A stretch of 64,000 nucleotides of DNA, from positions 166,646 through 230,645 of the forward strand of contig LLCB01000148.1 in NCBI GenBank assembly GCA_001414345.1, read 5' to 3'. Position 1 is the stretch's first letter. Each line of letters opens with the position of its first letter. A model generated the notes under the pieces. That model had not been told where the DNA came from, searched no databases, and worked only from the letters and a program-made list of their open reading frames with translations. This stretch comes from Hymenoscyphus infarciens (Eukaryota > Ascomycota > Leotiomycetes > Helotiales > Helotiaceae). This document shows positions 54,478 through 64,000 of the stretch, one piece after another. A program made the translations under genes and the position numbers.

Positions 54478-55421
54478 TATTTACATTCGTGTCACTGTTC
54501 GAGTACTATGGTGTTAGTGATGATAAGAATTTATTAATGTCAAATACGGGGAGTTTTTTCATGTGAGAGGCAAATTTTGGCGAGAGGTGTTCAAGGATTC
54601 AACTTGAACCGAGCCCATTGTGTGCTGGAAATATCGAGTCTCGCTATAACATCAAGCACTTCTCAATCTTTCTCCCTCCAACTCCAAATGTCCCATCCAA
54701 TCATTGCGTCTAACTGTCTTTGAACTTTTACGGTGCGATTTTTGCAGGGTTTCAACTCACAACTCTCACATTGGCTCGTGAGAACGTGTCATTTCTGAAC
54801 TGTTTTACTGGTTGGGTGTGTTTATGGGAGGTTAGTTGTGTAAGGACGCTGGTTGAAAGTCGACAATAGAGAAATTTGGGCATTGGAGAATGGCTTCATA
54901 GTAATATACTGCTAGAGATCCATTTTACAGAGCTTTCAATGAAGAACAATTGTTTTGTTACATAGCAAGTAACTACAGGCTCTTTGTTTCCATTGAATAT
55001 CAACTCCATTCACCGATTCACTCGACAAAAAGTACATTGCTTGGTAGTCTTTGTCCTTGCTTTAACTATACCCCGCACTTTTCATTTGAGCCTCATTAGC
55101 TAGTTGGAAGGGCCAACCGACTACTTGAATCTAACAACACCCCCACGTGGCTCCCATGTAAACACAGGTCTATTCACCCAACAATGTCATGTTTACTGTA
55201 GGCCATAACAGGAATGAGTGAATAGCCCAAAGAATTGCCACTTGGTCACACATACAAGCTCGCTTAAGAGGTGTGCCCGTTGGCATTTTTGTCTATAAAT
55301 TTCCTGCTCCTTCCTACCATCCCCGCCTTCTTCAACACACACGACACTCAACACCCTACCTACAACACCTACAATCTCTCTCTTTCAACACTCAACCAAC
55401 ACAAACCCCCTCACTTCAATC
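54478..55421. other. Intergenic; promoter of the secreted-protein gene
   Basis: About 940 bp with no ORF. The last 150 bp is CT/CA-rich (CAACACACACGACACTCAAC), with TATAAATT at 55292-55299 as a candidate TATA box about 130 bp before the ATG. A typical fungal leader. Confidence 0.5.
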
Positions 55422-56095
55422 ATGAAGCTTTTCATGATGGTCATGGCCTTGCTTGGCCTTTTCTCTTTCATGGTAAAGTTCTACTATTGCAGCAAGCGTT
55501 GTTTGCACTAACAAAATGTGCTAAGGTTTCTGCAAATCCAGCATCCGCCGAGGTTCTTGAGGTCCTCAAGGGACGTGCTCCAACCCTCAAGGTAAGATAC
55601 AATTCGCGTACCCACTCTCAACTATCTCGTTAGCTAACATCAACGTAGCAAGGTGCTCGCTGCTGTGATGAATTCTCTCAACCTTCTTGGGAGGTGGCCG
55701 AAACAATTTCTATCCAGGAGGATATCTCGAACCTGATCAAATTGGGTACCAAATGCGCTATCGAGGGTCGTAGATGTGTTCAAATCGCATGCGATAATCA
55801 GGCTGAGGTTGTACTCTGCAACGATAATGATTATCGAATCGAGCCTAACTGCGACTACTTGGCATCATACGCCCAAGATATCGTCGACAGATGCAGCGGC
55901 TATAACTTCTTTGCTTTCAAGTATTATGTGTGTGGCCAGGAATTTGATACGGATAGTGAGTACCCACTCTTAAATTCCTTGGGAGCTCTCTGCTCTAGCA
56001 CATCCCCCTTTGCTCAAACTATCTTTGCTAATTAAATGGTAGACTACAACATTATTGTCAAGAGAGTTCAGAATGGCGTCGGCTGCCCCACCTAA
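55422..56095 (+). CDS. Small secreted cysteine-rich protein (effector-like), four exons
   Basis: Exons 55422-55472, 55526-55591, 55649-55955 and 56043-56095. The introns are 53, 57 and 87 bp, each with GT..AG, and CTAAC-type branch points are visible in the first two. The spliced protein is 158 aa. Residues 1-17 (MKLFMMVMALLGLFSFM), followed by VSANPA, form a secretion signal. The mature part carries ten cysteines (RCC, KC, RRC, AC, LC, NC, RC, VC, GC), an even number fitting five disulfides, and ends NGVGCPT. The first exon encodes almost only the signal peptide. Size, signal, Cys content and exon layout fit a secreted effector or other apoplastic protein. No named family recognised. Without splicing the gene looks like fragments, so it is easily missed by ORF calling. 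Confidence 0.8.
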
Positions 56096-56639
56096 ACAAC
56101 ATGAAAGTGAAAGTACTTCTGTGGGCAAAATTGGGAACTTCTTCAAGTGATTTTTTCTTGGGGTCTCCGCATACTTTTGGCCACGAAGCTATTAGTTTCT
56201 GGGCATTTGACTTCGCGTTGGCTTGATGAATATCTTGCTAGTATTCAGATGTTTTGGTTTCTCTTATGCTTCCTGGGGTGTTTCATTGGGGTTAAGGTGT
56301 CTTTTGCAGAGCAAGTTTGCTAGCTATTCACCCCTGTGATGGTGAATCTTCAATAGCAAAGACTTTGACCAGTACCTATTCTTGGGCGGGATTGGCCCGT
56401 GACTGATGTGAACCCTTTATGGCTTGAAATGACCCTTGTTTATTCTCATGACATAATGTTTACTTCTCCAAAACTAACTAAACTAATTAGCAGATGACTA
56501 CAATTTACTGAACGAGTTTTGTTACCAAGATGTTTCCAATGTATACATCACCGTAACTCCCAAGTTTATCACGGGTCGTGCAGGTGACGACCATTAACAC
56601 AACCAGGATTCTCACCCAAGAAGCTGGCAGTGAATCTAG
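56096..56639. other. 3' flank and intergenic DNA
   Basis: 3' UTR of the secreted-protein gene and DNA upstream of the rhodopsin-type pseudogene. No gene recognised. Confidence 0.5.
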
Positions 56640-57897
56640 GGTGACCGGTAAGGGTGTTTGGAATTTTCATGGTTTTCATCCCCACCCTTGCTGTCATCTT
56701 GCGATTTTGGGCTGGAGCTCTTTCAGCTAGCAAGTCGAGTGCAAGGTGGTTTTGGTGGGGTGACTGGTTGGTACTTGCAGCGTTGGTAGGACCCAGATTA
56801 AACAATAGCATGATCATCGTCAGCTAAGAACAGAAAGCCATCTTGCGTCGCTCCCAATACGATTGAAATTTACCACCTCGGCATGGGCGTCGGGCGACAT
56901 GTGTACGCTCTTATCCCCAAACAACTCGACACCATTTCGAAATCGTCGTTCGCTGCTTCCTATACTACACCGGTCTCACGATCACAAAAAGTGCCGCGCG
57001 GCTATTCTACGAACGTGTATTCAGCGGATCGAAGAATTGGACAAATTGGTTTCGATGGGCATTGTTGGGACGTCAAGCATTAGTTTTTGGATGGTGGATT
57101 GGAGCCATCTTTGGAACTGTATTCATGTGCAATTCAGTGAGCAAAGGATGGTTGCCCGTCGGACCGGGAAGATGCATTGAGGTTAGTAGACTGTGGATGG
57201 GGACTGCTACTTCGAGTATTGTGCTTGACATCCTCATTCTTTTGCTGCCGCTTCCGATGTTGTAGGCACTTTAGATAAGCGGGTTGAAGAAGTTTCTTAT
57301 TATTCTTATCTTCATGTGTGGCTATTCGTACGTGACTGTTCTTGTGACCACTCTTCTATTCCTTGGGTCGTGCAGCACGGTGGTCATATCAGCAGGTCGT
57401 CTTATCACTGTTCTCAAAACAAAGAAGGACCTGCAAACGAACTTCACCTATGGGGGGAGTCCAGCTATGTACTGGACTAGCTGCGAGACTCCAATGACTA
57501 TATTTTCTATCTGTCTTCCTTCTATGTTTTATCTCGGTCGTCGACTGTATTGAAGTTGACTTCGTTATTCAGTACTGTGGTTTCATCTCCCAGCAAAGAG
57601 GGTAGATCTAAGACATCAGTTCCTATGTACAAACCCCTATCAACGCACGACAAAGATTCTCCGATAGCCCAAGAAGAATGCTCCATGAATCGCCAGCAGT
57701 TTGATTTGGAGGAGAAAACAAAAATGGTAATAAAGCATGCAATGCAAGGCTTCCTACATCTGGATTCTCATTTATATGGTCTGAAAGAACAAGTAAGTCG
57801 TGGTGTAGAGGTCGGATATCCCATCATGCGAGTTCTGTCATGGTACCAAGACCTTACAATATTGCGAGTATACAGACCTCTTGAACCATTATCCTGA
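56640..57897 (+). pseudogene. Fungal rhodopsin-domain integral membrane protein (Pth11-like group), broken
   Basis: Plus-strand pieces in changing frames match one family. 56660-56790 reads VFGIFMVFIPTLAVILRFWA and WWGDWLVLAAL. 57060-57265 reads VFGWWIGAIFGTVFMCNSVS then KGWLPVGPGRCIEVSRLWMG and SSIVLDILILLLPLPML, stopping where the WxLQ motif is expected. 57284-57553 reads FLIILIFMCGY, RLITVLKTKK, YWTSCETPMTIFSICLPSMF. 57550-57897 encodes the cytoplasmic tail (SSPSKEGRSKT). This is the seven-membrane-helix fungal rhodopsin domain shared with Pth11-like receptors. Stops at 56824, 57263 and 57551 and a frame change in the middle make it a pseudogene. Confidence 0.72.
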
Positions 57898-58321
57898 GAC
57901 GCAATGAACTTGGTACAACGTGGGGGGGCTGTTATTCTCGGTTAGGAGCCAGATACAGGAGGATTCCGATAACAACCAGTCATGAGTCTGACACCAGGCC
58001 TCGAGTGGCACCGCAAAGCACTTCGTATTTCCTGTTGGTGGAAAACTAAAAATATATGTTTCTGGGTTCATGGTGGTTGTGTGGTTTGCCAAGCTTCAGG
58101 GAGTACGTCACACTGCCACATCGCCAAACTGCAACCAAATCGTGCAGCCTTTGGGACAAGCCAGCAAGTTCAGCTGCCTGCAAGGCTGGGTTAGTATGTT
58201 TTCGTGTCACCTGTAGTTCTACAGGTGATAAACATTTTCTTCTTCGTTAGCGGTCCTTTTTTGCAACGCCAGTCATAATTTCGCACTTGATCCTGCGTTG
58301 ATCTGGGTGGTAGAAGATAAA
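57898..58321. other. Intergenic, no gene recognised
   Basis: A few frames of 60-70 codons overlap here on both strands without motifs. Nothing supported. Confidence 0.4.
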
Positions 58322-58817
58322 ATGCCCTCAGAGCACAACCCGTTAAGCGCCTCTCAGTTTCATCAACGTTTCCCCCCGAGGATCACCTCCTCCGCTGTAT
58401 GTAGATAACGAGGCGGAAGACCTGACGTACTATGACGAACCCAGAATCGATCTAGCCTCTCACAAGTATGCTTGGTTCTAGAAAAATCCCACTTAAAACT
58501 AATTGACACTTCATAGGGACTCGGGATCCCGATGGACTCTTAGCCTCATTCTCAACGGGCCGCAAAAGACAAAACTGTCGAATCCTTCTCTGTTGCTCGA
58601 TGGTGTTGAGGGAAATCGACTTAGACACTATGAACCCGTTATCCGAACCAAGACATGGGAACAAGTACACCTTTCCGGACGGAAAATGGGCAACGTAGGG
58701 TGCACAATCCTTGCTCTACTAAAAGTGCTATTTAATATTGGATTTATGATCTACGTCATGGCACGTTGGCAGAAACTCGGTGGTTTTGCTTTCCACTGGG
58801 TACCAGGGAAACTGTAG
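58322..58817 (+). pseudogene. N-terminal fragment of a fungal membrane protein
   Basis: ATG at 58322 opens MPSEHNPLSASQFHQRFPP. The frame shifts by one within a CCCCCC run (about 58372-58377), and the next part reads PPPLYVDNEAEDLTYYDEPR and IDLASH. An intron (about 58465-58516, donor GTATGC, acceptor TAG) joins to KDSGSRWTLSL. A long hydrophobic segment, GCTILALLKVLFNIGFMIYV, follows, then a stop at 58817. The layout (acidic Tyr-rich start, then a membrane segment) resembles the N-terminus of large uncharacterised fungal membrane proteins. The rest of the gene is missing. Family unassigned. Confidence 0.35.
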
Positions 58818-59182
58818 GACTTCTTCATCAGTAATTCTCTGGTGCCATGTGGCGATCAACATAACCAGCAGTGCGATTCTGGTGGTATGTCAGAATCCCT
58901 GATGGCGGAGCATGAATTAGAAAATTCTCGAGAAAGACCAGGGAATTGTGCTTTCAGTAGCCATGTAGTTACATTCCCTAGCCCTGACCATTTATATAGA
59001 TAATCGCACAAGGGGAGAATGAAGGAACATGACCAAACTCAGTTAACACTATTCCATTTGCAATTAAAGATTTTAAGCTGTGGCCATTCAATCGTCTGCG
59101 AAATATGGCGAATGCCTTGGAAAGCTATCCAAGTAGGAACCCAATATTCTGGATTTGAATTCATGAATAACTACTCGTTTCA
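58818..59182. other. Intergenic, no gene recognised
   Basis: No convincing ORF or repeat between the fragment at 58322 and the HET pseudogene. Confidence 0.4.
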
Positions 59183-60777
59183 TTACCCCCTTCGGTGGCT
59201 GTATCTTTTCTTCGCCCATTGGTCGCGTAAAAAGGGGTCAATTGCCACTTCCCCCACAAAATAATACCCACCTTCAACTCTCGGTCTCAACACCACGAGA
59301 ACATCACATCGATTAAGACGACAAATAAAATCACCCTGTTGGGCATCATGATAAACCATCGCAAAGTAGCCCGAAGAGGTGGTTGCAAGTCTCATGCTCA
59401 TCCGTCGTGCTTCTACGACACAATTCTACAAATGCTTCGTTTTTGCTTCGAGCTCCGTTTGTTTTTCCTTGCGAGTAATTCCAAAACTGGAAATGCCGAA
59501 AATGGTTTGGTCTACAGCTTTTCCTACTTCCACTATTCTATCACTCGAAGACTTTCCATGAAGACTGATGGACGAGTTTGTGTTGACCCAAACGGGACCT
59601 GTATTTTTGGACTGTTCCTGGCTGGATTGTGGATTTTGATTGCTTGTTGTTTCACAATACAGGTAGAAGTGATCGGCTCCCTTCCCCAGGATCTGCGCAA
59701 ATCCCCCCAAGTTGCAAGTTCCCTCATACTCTCCCTTAGGCGAACTCTTGGAACCCCGCAAAATCAGACAAAGAGTAATAAATTCCAGAAAATATATCCC
59801 TTGATTGTAGCGTGGAAGCAGGCTTGGTCTCGTCCTCAACCTGGATTTGTTGGTATCTCATTTCGCTGGTGTCGGAAAATGTGCTGAAAAGCCCATAAAT
59901 GGTGTCCGAAACGGTGATAGAAATAACGATCGTTAGGTATCGAAGTACGGCGGGTTTTCCTTGCGAGTGAGGATTTTTGTTAGGCGGATGACGGATGGCG
60001 GAGAGTGTCCAATCTGGAATGTTCTCCTGCAAACTTCCCCAGTGAGGGGCCCATGAAGGCCACTCTTTTGACGACTTATTAGTGCGATGTGCAACCAATA
60101 TCCACGAGCGTATATCTTATCTCTTGGGTCAGTTGATCTCGAGCGTGGGCTGTCTACAATGGCTTCCAGAAGGAGACCACGTGTTCTCAGCGATTCTTTG
60201 TTACGAAAGCCCTCTAGTGAGATGATATGCTGGAAATATGGCGAGTTTTGGAGTTGTTGGTGCGCTTGTAATACTGCTAGCATGCGAGAAAGAACCGCCC
60301 AAGGAATTGCCCGTGTGCCACACAGTACTATTGTCTCTGCTGATCTGGAAAGCTCTTGTATAATCCACACGCGGCCCAAGACGTCCTTGTAAATAAATCC
60401 TGTTTTTCCCGTACATGATTGTATGGTATGAAGTTTTTGGCGGGCGTTTTTGCTTTTCGGAAGTCGTCCGCTGTTGACTCAACGAAGTCGAAGGCAGAAT
60501 CCGAGTTTTCCGAGGCAGGCCCAAGCCAAACAAGGACGGCCTTTGCTCTCGAATAGACGACACCCATCCGAAAGACCTGAAGACTTCTCTCAACCAGATC
60601 TTTTTCATTGATGCACAAAGCATATACCCGTACTTTTGTATATCCCCGAGCTCGAAGTTCTCTCAACCAAGCTTCTAGATTGACGGTAACATGAAACCCA
60701 AACGCACCCACCATGATTTTACATGTTTTTGTTGAATCACCCCATTCATAGGACAATGCTTCGTACTCCGGTGCCAT
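59183..60777 (-). pseudogene. Second HET-domain gene, frameshifted, minus strand
   Basis: The minus strand from 60777 reads MAPEYEALSYEWGD, then RELRARGYTKVRVYALCINE, then DLVERSLQVFRMG and VLVWLGPASENSD: a HET domain in HET-6-like order. The frame breaks near 60330 and continues as GRVWIIQELSRSAETIVLCG (60379 downwards) and STDPRDKIYA. It breaks again to give KEWPSWAPHWGSLQENIPDW (60060 downwards), and again for the region 59840-59430. The C-terminal piece 59401-59183 has FAMVYHDAQQGDFICRLNRC and GGYYFVGEVAIDPFLRDQW, the usual HET C-terminal ending. At least four frame changes exist. It encodes a different subfamily from the HET pseudogene at 44209. Confidence 0.78.
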
Positions 60778-61693
60778 AACTAGTGATCATTGCTGAATCT
60801 GGCAGCAAAAATTTGAGAATCATTCGTTCCAGTGGCTGGCAGTATCTTCAGGAGTCGGATTTTAAAGTTTGAAAAATCGAGTGGCTTATGAAGGTGGTGG
60901 TAGGAGCCAGCTAGCTATAAACTATTGGTAATCGTATTCAAAGTTTCTTTAATGTCTTTCAAGCCTTTACCAAGTTTGCCTTGGTCCTCCATGTGCTGTT
61001 TTTCCACTGTGCCAAAGCTGCATATTGCGTTTAGATTTTAGTTATCTAACAATTGTCAGACAGGCGTAAATGCAGCAAAAGGCGTAGTTTCAAGACTAAT
61101 TCTCTTTCTGTATCGGTTCTATCAGGCTCTTCAATCCAAGTCTTCATAGCTGCCTCAGTAAATTTCATGGCGTTGGTTTGTGGTGTCGATGTAGCCATTG
61201 TCGCGAGCAAAGGTTCTGAAAGGTAGAACAACTACAACAAAATAACAAATCAAATCATTGAGCGCGCACAAGCGCTGGCTCACAAAAGATAAAAACAGCA
61301 CTAAAATAAACCACAGCTCAGCCGCACGCGGCCCAGCGTGGCTCCTCCTCCCACAACAATGTAAGCGAAAGTAAGCTTCTTTAGGAAGGCAGGAATGGGA
61401 CATACCTGAGGGCGTGAGCAGCAGGTAAGAGCCTCATTATTGGACTTTGACTAAGCTTGGCTCACTCTTTGGCATTTCTGGCAACGATTTGAAAGTTTTT
61501 GTATTGTTCGTTCAACCCAGGTTCCTTCTATTTACAGTCAACGCCATATTTCTGCCCAGTTTACCCATCTTCCCCAGATGGCTTTGGAGAAGTCTCAACC
61601 CGAGTTCATATTTGTGTTTGTTCAACAGATCTACTCATCTGCACATCTGCTCTATAACAGCAAGACCCCATTTTCCCAACCCCACTCCCACCT
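60778..61693. other. Intergenic, no gene recognised
   Basis: A minus-strand 50-codon ATG frame (61196 down to 61046, MATSTPQTNAMKF) is the only candidate, with no motif. The rest holds the 3' flank of riboflavin kinase. No repeats seen. Confidence 0.45.
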
Positions 61694-62471
61694 CTACAGC
61701 TTCTCTCCCTCATTCTTCTCCTTCTCAACCCAACCCTCACCACCAAGCCACTTCCTCTCCTCCTCACTAACCCACCAATTCTCCCTCGCCATACTCTTCA
61801 GCGCAACATCAACATCCGTATGAATATCCCTAATCAAACTCTCCCTATCCACATAATCCAATTCCGGCCTGATATACCCATCAATACTAAGCCTCATCCA
61901 GGCCCCATAAAAGTCCTTCTCGAACCGATTCATGATAAAGACTTCCGCACTCCTAACCGTATTCTTATAAAATGGGTTATATCCTATGGACATCACCATA
62001 GGGTATATTCTCCACTGACTCTGGGGGTCGTAAGGAGGGATGTTTAAATCGGATTCCGAGACGGAGCGAGAGGAGGCGTTGTAAGGGAGGGGGAGGGATG
62101 CGGGGAGTGGAAGATCGGTATGTGAGGGAAGGAGGCGGAGAGAGGCCCAGCCGAAGTAGACGCCGGATTTGGAGGTGTGTATCCAGTTGTTGGGATCGGT
62201 GGTTTCGTCTGCGACGGGGAGGTTGGCGGTTGGTATTCCTAGCTGAGCAGAAAGTTAATTATTTGCTCTTATTTCTTGGCTGTTTGGATAAGAACTTGGA
62301 ATGTTTGGAGATAGGTTTGGGAGGAAAAACCGGAGGACAAACATCTTTTGAACCTCGCCCAAATCCTGCTATTACTTCTCCTTCCATGCGTAGAGGGTAC
62401 GGCTTTTCCGGACCTGAGGCGGCGCCCACTATTGTGTCGCGGGGTTTCCGCGCGGGGGCACTTTCTGACAT
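61694..62471 (-). CDS. FMN1: Riboflavin kinase (ATP:riboflavin 5'-phosphotransferase)
   Basis: Converts riboflavin to FMN, the first step of flavin cofactor formation. Two exons: 62471-62343 and 62242-61694. The intron (62243-62342, 100 bp) has donor GTTTGT and acceptor CAG, giving 225 aa. The join creates FGRGSKD-LGIPTANLPV, the essential motif whose Pro-Thr-Ala-Asn residues coordinate magnesium and ATP. Then come SGVYFGWASL, YPMVMSIGYNPFYKNTVRS, AEVFIMNRFEKDFYGA (catalytic Glu in AEV) and RPELDYVDRESLIRDI, a typical flavokinase end. An insertion of about 30 residues (SLPLPYNASSRSVSESDLNI) sits between the YFG strand and YPMVMS, as is common in filamentous fungi. Length is usual for fungal enzymes. 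ATG at 62469-62471, preceded by AT-rich leader. Confidence 0.93.
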
Positions 62472-63021
62472 GTTCGTGATGAAGCGATGGAGTTTTGAAA
62501 TTTGTTACTTGTGAGTGAGAGCGTCTTTGCAATACAGAAAGGGGTGGGTTGAAGGTGTGTTGAGAGCTGGAGGTTGATATTTGGTTCTGGAAAAAGATAA
62601 GAAGACCTTTCCGTTTATCGGCATGACTATTGCCCCGCTTTTGAGGGGTTGACAACTTGAGGAAGCCAACTGCAACATGGTGAAATGAAATGAGAAATAA
62701 CGCGACATGATGATTGTTATTAGATGGTGAAGGTTCTCATCAGATGTTTTCCCAGAAAAGAGAAATGGGGTTCATCCCTAACTCTGGAGTTTTAACTTTC
62801 CGTAAGGCTAACTACGCATAGGATGAGTTACATGAATTCGAGTCAATTTAATACTGCGAAGTCAACATTTACTTTAGAGTTTAACCCTAACTCCAGCGTT
62901 AAGTTGGTACTCTGCCTTTGGTTCGAAATAAGGATATCAGAAACTTAAAAGGGGTTATGGTTGTGTAATCTGGTTAATAATTACCCGATGGTTTTTGGCA
63001 GAATTAGGATGCAAGACGGCG
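62472..63021. other. Upstream region of riboflavin kinase
   Basis: Promoter side of FMN1. Small frames on both strands are unsupported. No motif assigned. Confidence 0.4.
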
Positions 63022-63728
63022 CGGTTGACAGTTTGGGCCTCTGGCGCTAGCCCCGATCCGGCCCTAGCCCCATGCCAAGAGCGCCAAGTCTCAGCCCCAA
63101 CCCCACCCCAAAACCACCCATTTACACACACTCCCTTTTACATATAATCTATTAAAACAACACCACCCTACTATATACTAATCTACATACATCTAAAGAG
63201 CGAGCAATTACGCTTCTAATGCCCTTAAAATCATCTAAATTGGACTCATTTTAGTAGCGCTGTCGCGATCTAAAGTAATACGTGCAAATACGATCTATGG
63301 GACCACTTATATGCCCCAACCACCAACATCTCAGGGCCGGCGATAGCTCTCTATCAACACCACTCCTCTAAAAGAGCTTTAAATTAAAAGATAAATTGAT
63401 GCATTAATCATTTAAGCTTTAAGGAGTATTTTAATAAAAAAAGTAAGGTAAACGGGCGTGGTAGCGTTAAGTAATAAATTATTAAAAATTACGACTTTAG
63501 TAGGTAGATTAAGAGGGTCTCGCTAAACCCACCACGTCTCACATATGTCTAAAACATCCATTCCACCAAAACCCCGCCTTCTGAACTGTCAACTGGCAGG
63601 TCAGAAGCTCCCTTCCCATTAGTATGGGCTCCCATAGTATTTTTACTATGCAACGTGTGCGAAGCGCTCCCAGGGTGGGTGGTTGACAGTCTACTTTTGC
63701 GGGACGCCTAGGTCTAAACTGTCAACCG
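63022..63728. mobile_element. Short inverted-repeat DNA element (MITE-like)
   Basis: CGGTTGACAGTTTGGGCCT (63022-63040) is mirrored by AGGTCTAAACTGTCAACCG (63710-63728): a 19-bp inverted repeat with two transition mismatches. Two further copies of the GTTGACAGT core lie inside, inverted at about 63584-63592 and direct at 63682-63690, so two related elements may be nested or joined. The middle (about 63140-63500) is AT-rich. No ORF of note. The superfamily is uncertain because no clean target duplication was seen. Confidence 0.55.
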
Positions 63729-63769
63729 ACCCACGTAGCCTCCTCGGCCACGCCTCTTCAGCCACGCCT

Positions 63770-63892
63770 CTTTTAATACTCTAAAAGTGCTTGTTTTATA
63801 CTCCAAAAGTACTAGAAAAGAGCCTCTTAAAAGTCTCTAAAATCAATAGACTATCTCTTATTTACTTATAGCTCTACTAGCTAGAATACTTT

Positions 63893-63924
<32 letters not shown>

Positions 63925-64000
63925 TATTAGCTAGAGTATCTAATATTAGTATTATCTTTTAATTAAGTATAAAAGCCTCTTAATTTAAGAGTAGAATCTC
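63770..64000. repeat. Start of another AT-rich repeat island with TA microsatellite
   Basis: CACGCCTCT motifs near 63750-63770 recall the ends of repeat X and of the 8675 MITE. After 63780 the DNA is RIP-like, with an (AT)n tract at about 63900-63926. It runs off the window. Confidence 0.5.

Noticed and set aside
61046..61403. Small minus-strand frames next to riboflavin kinase
   Set aside because: 50-82 codons with no motif. A spliced small gene is possible but not supportable from sequence alone.
62098..62514. 138-codon plus-strand frame
   Set aside because: Antisense to the riboflavin kinase exons and intron, and the kinase reading is strongly supported.

Overview
This is filamentous ascomycete DNA. 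Genes carry short spliceosomal introns (53-100 bp) with GT..AG ends and CTAAC-type branch points. Elongation factor 3, HET-domain, 2EXR and fungal-rhodopsin-type proteins are present, and the transposon blocks carry the TpA-rich, CpA/TpG-poor signature of repeat-induced point mutation (RIP). A leotiomycete (Helotiales-like) is my best guess, but that is inference from gene content only. The window alternates AT-rich repeat islands (about 1-9.25 kb, 14.49-37.1 kb and 63.0-64 kb) with gene-bearing DNA (9.3-14.4 kb and 37.1-62.9 kb). 

Repeat islands. Block 1 holds a complete 7,841-bp Ty3/gypsy chromovirus (191-8031, minus strand) with 381-bp LTRs and target-site duplication (TSD) GATAC. It is followed by an uninterrupted copy of another repeat, called X here (8281-8630), and a miniature inverted-repeat element (8675-9162). 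Block 2 is a stack of nested insertions whose order can be read from TSDs. Repeat X (14494-27960) was split by a TIR element Y (14682-27234, TSD TACGACTA). Y was split by a non-autonomous LTR element (16127-24204). A deleted chromovirus (18815-24175, TSD GCTAT) then landed inside one of that element's LTRs. A solo LTR (27486-27950, TSD ATATC) sits in the right arm of X. A second nest follows: a long-inverted-repeat element Z (about 28190-36975) contains a miniature LTR element (29365-33984, TSD GAATT), whose 3' LTR is split by a non-autonomous LTR element (30605-33876, TSD CCTAT). 

Gene-bearing DNA. Intact genes are a multi-pass membrane protein (11352-12920), a 2EXR protein (13643-14263), translation elongation factor 3 (37887-41272, minus), a DUF1275 membrane protein divergent from EF-3 (42121-43134), two head-to-head RING proteins (46460-47464 minus; 48119-49132 plus), a Ulp1-like protein lacking its catalytic cysteine (51792-53234), a small secreted 10-cysteine protein with four exons (55422-56095), and riboflavin kinase (61694-62471, minus, two exons). 

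Broken genes. Between 44 and 61 kb many accessory genes are decayed but still recognisable: two HET-domain genes, a VOC/PhnB-family gene, an amino-acid-permease fragment, an alpha/beta hydrolase, a fungal rhodopsin-domain membrane protein and a short membrane-protein fragment. They carry frameshifts and stops but no RIP-like base composition. No single pathway links these genes. The picture is a few housekeeping genes (EF-3, riboflavin kinase) in a fast-turnover accessory neighbourhood next to silenced transposon islands.
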